DNA from: Rhabdothermincola salaria
GTDB lineage: Bacteria > Actinomycetota > Acidimicrobiia > Acidimicrobiales > Acidimicrobilacustridaceae
Assembly (NCBI RefSeq): GCF_021246445.1
Contig: NZ_JAJQXW010000001.1
Span: 868,001 to 932,000, forward strand
Length of the DNA stretch: 64,000 nucleotides
Direction: 5' to 3'
Shown here: one piece after another, positions 59,505 to 64,000 of the stretch
Layout: the number at the start of each line of letters is the position of its first letter
Position numbering within the stretch: the first letter of the stretch is position 1
Notes under the pieces: model-generated
What the model was told of the DNA's origin: nothing
The model's input: only the letters and a program-made list of their open reading frames with translations
Databases searched by the model: none
Translations under genes and position numbers: made by a program

Positions 59505-61265
59505 GTGCCCGCACCGGACGACGACACCACCGAGAACGACGAACTGGCCGCCGTGCAGGACCAGATCGCCACGCTCGAGGAGGAGGTCGCCTCCCTGCGC
59601 CAACGCCTCCAGGACGCCCCCAAGCGCGTCCGCACCCTCGAGGAGCGCCTCCTCGAGACCAAGGGCCAGCTGGCCCAGGCCGTCTCGCAGAACGAGAAGC
59701 TGACCTACACGTTGCGAGAGGCACGTGAGCACATCGCCGCCCTGCGAGACGAGGTCGACAAGCTCACCCAGCCACCCGCGGCCTACGGCACCTTCCTCGG
59801 CCGCAACGACGACGGCACCGTCGACGTCTTCTCCGGCGGACGCAAGGTGCGCGTCGCGGTGCACCCCGACCTCGACCACGTCGACCTGGCCCGTGGCTCG
59901 GAGGTCGTGCTCAACGACTCCCTCAACGTCGTACTGGCCCGGGCTCACGAGCGCACCGGCGAGGTGGTGACCTTCAAGGAGCTGCTCGACGACGGTCGTC
60001 GGGCCATGATCCTCGGGCGCGCCGACGAGGAGCAGGTCGTCGAGATCTGCGAGGACCTCCTCGCCGGACCCCGGCTGCGAGCCGGCGATTCGGTGCTGCT
60101 CGACCCCCGCGCCGCCCTCCTGCTCGAGAAGCTGCCCCGCCCCGAGGTCGAGGAGCTCGTCCTCGAGGAGGTCCCCGACGTCTCCTACGCCGACGTGGGC
60201 GGCCTCGACGGCCAGATCGACCAGATCATGGATGCCGTCGAGCTGCCCTTCCTGCACCAGGACCTGTTCGCCGAGCACAAGCTCCCGGCCCCCAAGGGCA
60301 TCTTGTTGTACGGCCCGCCGGGATGCGGCAAGACGCTCATCGCCAAGGCCGTCGCCAACTCCCTCGCCAAGAAGGTGGCCGAGGTCTCCGGCGACCAGGA
60401 GGCCCGCAGCTACTTCCTCAACATCAAGGGCCCCGAGCTGCTCAACAAGTACGTGGGCGAGACGGAGCGCCAGATCCGCCTCGTGTTCGAGCGAGCTCGC
60501 GAGAAGAGCGAGGAGGGCTGGCCCGTCATCGTCTTCTTCGACGAGATGGACTCCCTGTTCCGCACCCGCGGCACCGGCATCAGCTCGGACATGGAGTCCA
60601 CGATCGTGCCGCAGCTCCTCGCCGAGATCGACGGCGTCGAAACCCTCAAGAACGTCATCGTGATCGGCGCCTCCAACCGCGAGGACCTCATCGATCCGGC
60701 CATCCTGCGCCCCGGACGCCTCGACGTGAAGATCAAGATCGAGCGTCCCGACGAGGGCGCGGCCGCCCAGATCTTCGCCCGGTACCTCACCGCCGACCTG
60801 CCCCTCGACGTCGACGAGGTCGACCAGCTCGGCGGGGGCGATCCCGAGAAGGCGGTACGGCTCATGATCGAGCAGACCGTCGCCGAGATGTACCGCCACG
60901 ACGAGGCCAACCAGTTCCTCGAGGTCACCTACCAGAACGGCGACAAGGAGGTCATGTACTTCAAGGACTTCTCCTCGGGCGCCATGATCGAGAACATCGT
61001 GCGCCGGGCCAAGAAGCTGGCGATCAAGCGCTTCCTCGCCGACGGCGTGCGCGGCATCCGGGTGGACGACCTCATCGAGTCGATCCACCAGGAGTACAAG
61101 GAGCACGAGGACCTGCCCAACACGACCAACCCCGACGACTGGGCCAAGATCTCGGGCAAGAAGGGGGAGCGCATCGTCTACGTCCGCACCCTGGTCAAGA
61201 AGGCCGACACCGACCCCCAGGGCGGTCGATCCATCGAGCGGGTCGCGACCGGCCAGTACCTCTGA
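59505..61265 (+). CDS. mpa: Proteasome-activating AAA+ ATPase (ARC/Mpa)
   Basis: A 586-residue hexameric unfoldase feeding pupylated proteins to the 20S proteasome. The N-terminal coiled coil (about residues 10-85) captures Pup; an OB-fold interdomain follows. Walker A is GPPGCGKT (about residues 270-277), Walker [13 protein letters not shown], then [21 protein letters not shown]. The C-terminus ends GQYL, the penultimate-Tyr docking motif for the proteasome ring. GTG start has GGAGG 6 nt upstream. First gene of the locus. Confidence 0.96.
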   Translation: MPAPDDDTTENDELAAVQDQIATLEEEVASLRQRLQDAPKRVRTLEERLLETKGQLAQAVSQNEKLTYTLREAREHIAALRDEVDKLTQPPAAYGTFLGRNDDGTVDVFSGGRKVRVAVHPDLDHVDLARGSEVVLNDSLNVVLARAHERTGEVVTFKELLDDGRRAMILGRADEEQVVEICEDLLAGPRLRAGDSVLLDPRAALLLEKLPRPEVEELVLEEVPDVSYADVGGLDGQIDQIMDAVELPFLHQDLFAEHKLPAPKGILLYGPPGCGKTLIAKAVANSLAKKVAEVSGDQEARSYFLNIKGPELLNKYVGETERQIRLVFERAREKSEEGWPVIVFFDEMDSLFRTRGTGISSDMESTIVPQLLAEIDGVETLKNVIVIGASNREDLIDPAILRPGRLDVKIKIERPDEGAAAQIFARYLTADLPLDVDEVDQLGGGDPEKAVRLMIEQTVAEMYRHDEANQFLEVTYQNGDKEVMYFKDFSSGAMIENIVRRAKKLAIKRFLADGVRGIRVDDLIESIHQEYKEHEDLPNTTNPDDWAKISGKKGERIVYVRTLVKKADTDPQGGRSIERVATGQYL

Positions 61266-61272
61266 GGCGACC

Positions 61273-62784
61273 ATGGCCATCGCCAAGATCTGCGGGATCG
61301 AGACCGAGTACGGCATCGTCATGCGCGGCACCGACGACCCCAACCCCATCGCCGCCTCCTCGATCCTCATCACGTCGTACCTCAACGACATCGCCGAGGC
61401 GCCGGGGACGCCCGGTCCCGCACCCAAGGTCGACTGGGACTTCGAGGACGAACAGCCCGGCACCGACGCGCGGGGCTGGTCGCCGCTGGAGGCCATGGCC
61501 CCGGAGGTCGAGACCAACCTGGTGAACGCCGTGCTCACCAACGGCGCCCGCTACTACGTCGACCACGCCCACCCGGAGTGCTCGACCCCGGAGTGCGCCG
61601 ACGCCCGCTCGGTCGTGGTCTTCGACCGGGCCGCCGAACGCATCCTGCAACGGTCGATGGCGGCGGCCAACCGGTCCCTGCCCCCGGGGCAGGAGATCGT
61701 CATCTACAAGAACAACTCCGACGGCAAGGGCAACTCCTACGGCTGCCACGAGAACTACCTGATGGACCGCGAGGTGCCCTTCGGTCGGATCGTGAGCCAG
61801 GTCACCCCTCACTTCGTCACCCGCCAGATCTTCTGCGGGGCGGGCAAGGTGGGCTGCGAGGCGGGCCTCGGACCCGACGAGGTGCCGTTCCAGATCAGTC
61901 AACGAGCCGACTTCTTCGAAGAGGAGGTCGGTCTCGAGACCACGCTCAAGCGCCCCATCGTCAACACCCGCGACGAGCCCCACGCCGACGCGTCGAAGTA
62001 CCGGCGCCTCCACGTCATCATCGGTGACGCCAACCTCTCCGAGGTGGCCACGTTCTTGAAGGTCGGCACCACCGCCCTCGTGCTGGCCATGATCGAGGAC
62101 GACGTCCTACCCCGGCAGTTCGTCTTCGCCACCCCCGTCCCGTCCCTGCGCGCGGTCAGCTACGACCTGGGCCTCTCCACGCCGCTGGCCCTCGCCGACG
62201 GCACCACCGTGACCGCCCTCGAGGTGCAGTGGGAGCTCTACGCCCGGGCCCGCAAGTACGCCGACGACGGCGGGCTCGAGGCCGTGGGGGCCGACGTGGG
62301 GGCCGAGGTCCTGCGGCGCTGGGAGGCCGTGCTCACCGGGCTCGAGTCCGACCCCATGGCCCTGGCCGGCCAGCTCGACTGGGTGGCCAAGTACCGCCTC
62401 GTCGACGCCTATCGCCAGCGCCACGAGCTGGCCTGGGGCGACGCCCGGCTGGCGGCCCTCGACCTGCAGTACCACGACCTGCGCCCGGACCGCTCGCTCG
62501 CCGCCCGCGTCGGGCTCGAGCGCCTGACCACCGATCAGGAGGTCGACGCGGCGATGACCGAGCCACCCACCGACACCCGGGCGTACTTCCGCGGGAAGTG
62601 CCTGCAGAAGTACGCCGACGACGTGGTCGCGGCCAACTGGGACTCCATGGTGTTCGACATCGGCAGCGAGCCGCTGCGTCGGGTCCCGATGATGGAACCC
62701 TCCCGCGGAACCGAGGCCCACGTGGGTAGCGTGATCCGAGACAGCGACACCTCCGCCGAGCTCCTCGAGCGGTTGGGTTCCTGA
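61273..62784 (+). CDS. dop: Deamidase of Pup / depupylase
   Basis: A 503-residue glutamine-synthetase-like enzyme that converts the C-terminal Gln of Pup to Glu and removes Pup from substrates. It begins AKICGIETEYGIVMRG, with the nucleotide-binding Glu in GIETEYG, and includes the Dop-type loop after residue 40 (absent in PafA), KNNSDGKGNSYGCHENYL and RLHVIIGDANLSEV. The presence of the loop and the Pup ending in Gln both point to Dop rather than PafA. It starts 7 bp after mpa. Confidence 0.95.
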   Translation: MAIAKICGIETEYGIVMRGTDDPNPIAASSILITSYLNDIAEAPGTPGPAPKVDWDFEDEQPGTDARGWSPLEAMAPEVETNLVNAVLTNGARYYVDHAHPECSTPECADARSVVVFDRAAERILQRSMAAANRSLPPGQEIVIYKNNSDGKGNSYGCHENYLMDREVPFGRIVSQVTPHFVTRQIFCGAGKVGCEAGLGPDEVPFQISQRADFFEEEVGLETTLKRPIVNTRDEPHADASKYRRLHVIIGDANLSEVATFLKVGTTALVLAMIEDDVLPRQFVFATPVPSLRAVSYDLGLSTPLALADGTTVTALEVQWELYARARKYADDGGLEAVGADVGAEVLRRWEAVLTGLESDPMALAGQLDWVAKYRLVDAYRQRHELAWGDARLAALDLQYHDLRPDRSLAARVGLERLTTDQEVDAAMTEPPTDTRAYFRGKCLQKYADDVVAANWDSMVFDIGSEPLRRVPMMEPSRGTEAHVGSVIRDSDTSAELLERLGS

Positions 62785-62812
62785 CCCCTCTCGAACGAAG
62801 GACGACAACGCG

Positions 62813-63007
62813 ATGGCCGAGCGAGAGCAGATCCGCAAGACCACCACCGAGAAGGCCGACGTCGAGGTCGACGAGGCCCCTGTCAGCACCGAGAAGGGCG
62901 AGAAGCTCAAGGCCGAGCTCGACGACCTGCTCGACGAGATCGACGAGGTCCTCGAGACCAACGCCGAGGACTTCGTGCGCAGCTTCGTCCAGAAGGGCGG
63001 GCAGTAG
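62813..63007 (+). CDS. pup: Prokaryotic ubiquitin-like protein Pup
   Basis: A 64-residue disordered tag protein ending GGQ. The C-terminal Gln must be deamidated by Dop before ligation to lysines by PafA. The central helix (EKLKAELDDLLDEIDEVLE) binds the Mpa coiled coil, and NAEDFVRSFVQKGGQ matches other Pups closely. AGGA(CGACAACGCG) precedes the ATG. It lies 28 bp after dop. Confidence 0.97.
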   Translation: MAEREQIRKTTTEKADVEVDEAPVSTEKGEKLKAELDDLLDEIDEVLETNAEDFVRSFVQKGGQ

Positions 63008-63031
63008 CCCGCCGGACACCCGGCCCGGCAC

Positions 63032-63037
63032 TAGCCT
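63032..63037 (+). promoter_or_regulatory. Leaderless -10 box TAGCCT for prcB
   Basis: TAGCCT lies 8 nt before the GTG at 63046, so prcBA can be transcribed apart from mpa-dop-pup. Confidence 0.55.
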
Positions 63038-63045
63038 CGGCGCTC

Positions 63046-63891
63046 GTGACCATGCCGTTCTTCTCACCCCCCGACGACCCCGGACCCGACTTCGCCGGGC
63101 TGTTGCGCCGGTCAGGCCTGGCTCCGGAGGCGCCCACCTCCGACGTCGCCGCCCGGATGCCCATCACCCACGCCACCACCGTGGTCGCCATCCGCTACGC
63201 CGACGGGGTGGTGATGGCCGGTGACCGACGGGCCACGTCCGGCAACCTCATCTCGCACCGAGCCATCGAGAAGGTCTTCCCCGCCGACCGCCACAGCGGG
63301 GTGGCCATCGCCGGTGCCGCCGGACCGGCGATGGAGATGGTCAAGCTCTTCCAGCTGCAGCTCGAGCACTACGAGAAGGTCGAGGGCAGCGCCCTCAGCC
63401 TCGAGGGCAAGGCCAACCAGCTCGGCCAGATGGTGCGGGGCAACCTCGGTGCGGCCCTGCAGGGTCTGGCCGTGGTGCCGCTCTTCGCCGGCTACGACGT
63501 GCTGCGGGGGACCGGCCGGCTCTTCCAGTACGACGTCACCGGCGGTCGCTACGAGGAGTCCAACTTCGCGTCCACCGGTTCGGGCAGCCTCCACGCCGGC
63601 ACGGTGGTCAAGATCGGCTTCCGGGAGGGCCTCGAGCGGGCCCAGGCGCTCGACCTGGCCGTCACCGCGCTGTTCCAGGCCGCGGACGACGATTCGGCCA
63701 CCGGTGGCCCCGACCTGGTGCGCGGCATCTATCCCACCGTCGCCACCATCACCGCCGCCGGGTTCGAGAAGGTGACCGAGGCCGAGATCGCCGAGCGCTT
63801 CGGTGACCTGATCGAGGTCCTCGCCGCCCGCGAGCCCGCCATCCCGGGCCGTCTCCCCGAGACGGGCACCGACACAGGGGACGACGTCTGA
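63046..63891 (+). CDS. prcB: Proteasome beta subunit
   Basis: A 281-residue precursor of the catalytic 20S subunit. The propeptide is about 43 residues; autocatalytic cleavage before Thr44 (in THATTVVAI) would expose the nucleophile. [14 protein letters not shown] and [23 protein letters not shown] are family landmarks, and GSGSLHAG holds active-site residues. The stop shares one base with the prcA ATG (TGATG), typical for the pair. Confidence 0.96.
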   Translation: MTMPFFSPPDDPGPDFAGLLRRSGLAPEAPTSDVAARMPITHATTVVAIRYADGVVMAGDRRATSGNLISHRAIEKVFPADRHSGVAIAGAAGPAMEMVKLFQLQLEHYEKVEGSALSLEGKANQLGQMVRGNLGAALQGLAVVPLFAGYDVLRGTGRLFQYDVTGGRYEESNFASTGSGSLHAGTVVKIGFREGLERAQALDLAVTALFQAADDDSATGGPDLVRGIYPTVATITAAGFEKVTEAEIAERFGDLIEVLAAREPAIPGRLPETGTDTGDDV

Positions 63892-64000
63892 TGAGCATGC
63901 CCTTCTACGTCGCCCCCGAGCAGGTCATGAAGGACCGGGCCGACTACGCCCGCAAGGGCATCGCCCGGGGCCGCTCGTTGGCGGCCGTCGTCTACGCCGA
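63891..64000 (+). CDS. prcA: Proteasome alpha subunit (partial, cut by window end)
   Basis: The first 36 codons read [36 protein letters not shown], the N-terminal gate and first helix of actinobacterial PrcA. It forms the outer rings that dock Mpa. The gene continues beyond the right edge. Confidence 0.94.
   Translation, partial: MSMPFYVAPEQVMKDRADYARKGIARGRSLAAVVYA

Overview
The window is about 64 kb of very GC-rich (roughly 70%) chromosomal DNA, densely coding, from an actinobacterium. Pointers are a complete Pup-proteasome locus (arc/mpa, dop, pup, prcB, prcA), a bifunctional FO synthase (fbiC) for coenzyme F420, a DUF3151 gene, many GTG starts, and TANNNT -10 boxes only 6-8 nt before start codons (leaderless mRNAs). 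The gene mix fits class Acidimicrobiia, but this is inference; no rRNA or tRNA gene is present to confirm it.

Layout. 0-5.7 kb: glycan genes (GT4 glycosyltransferase, UDP-galactopyranose-mutase-like flavoprotein, divergent pair of GT-C mannosyltransferase-like membrane proteins). 5.7-9.9 kb: small genes (a truncated VOC gene fused head to head with a truncated HxlR-type regulator, cutA, DUF1905, zinc ribbon, cyclophilin, AlkA-like glycosylase, TetR). 9.9-14.4 kb: peptide ABC transporter oppBCDF behind a long structured leader. 14.4-25.9 kb: lytic transglycosylase, D-2-hydroxyacid dehydrogenase, glycerophosphodiesterase, SirB1-like protein, pyruvate kinase, hydrolase, DUF3151, methyltransferase, PLP decarboxylase/lyase, mobA, RNase D. 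25.9-32.7 kb: GH13 glucosidase, typA, and a three-gene McrB-like AAA+ operon. 32.7-40.1 kb: minus-strand run tkt-tal-pgl-fbiC-LOG. 40.1-46 kb: FIST protein, TetR, ADP-forming acyl-CoA synthetase subunits, D,D-carboxypeptidase. 46-54 kb: a ten-cistron Mrp cation/proton antiporter operon. 54-59.3 kb: LON-domain protein, small membrane proteins, a TtuB/TtuA/TrmI-like tRNA modification set, MarP-like protease, ferredoxin. 59.5-64 kb: proteasome locus, running off the right edge in prcA.

How the genes work together. tkt, tal and pgl feed pentose-phosphate metabolism, with fbiC beside them instead of zwf/opcA, which hints at F420-linked glucose-6-phosphate oxidation. In the Mrp operon, translationally coupled subunits (4-bp overlaps almost throughout) build one membrane complex whose E-F-G-DUF4040-B-C-D order resembles archaeal Mrp/Mbh modules. 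Dop activates Pup, Arc/Mpa unfolds pupylated proteins and PrcAB degrades them. The ttuB-ttuA-trmI trio would modify neighbouring T-loop positions of tRNA.

Points most worth a second look: the structured opp leader with tandem perfect hairpins and a possible c-di-AMP-type aptamer; the McrB-like/McrC-like/Cys-rich operon; the TtuB-like carrier whose Gly-Gly is followed by Phe-Arg; the VOC/HxlR deletion junction; and the leaderless promoter pattern. I found no CRISPR array, prophage, insertion sequence, rRNA or tRNA gene.
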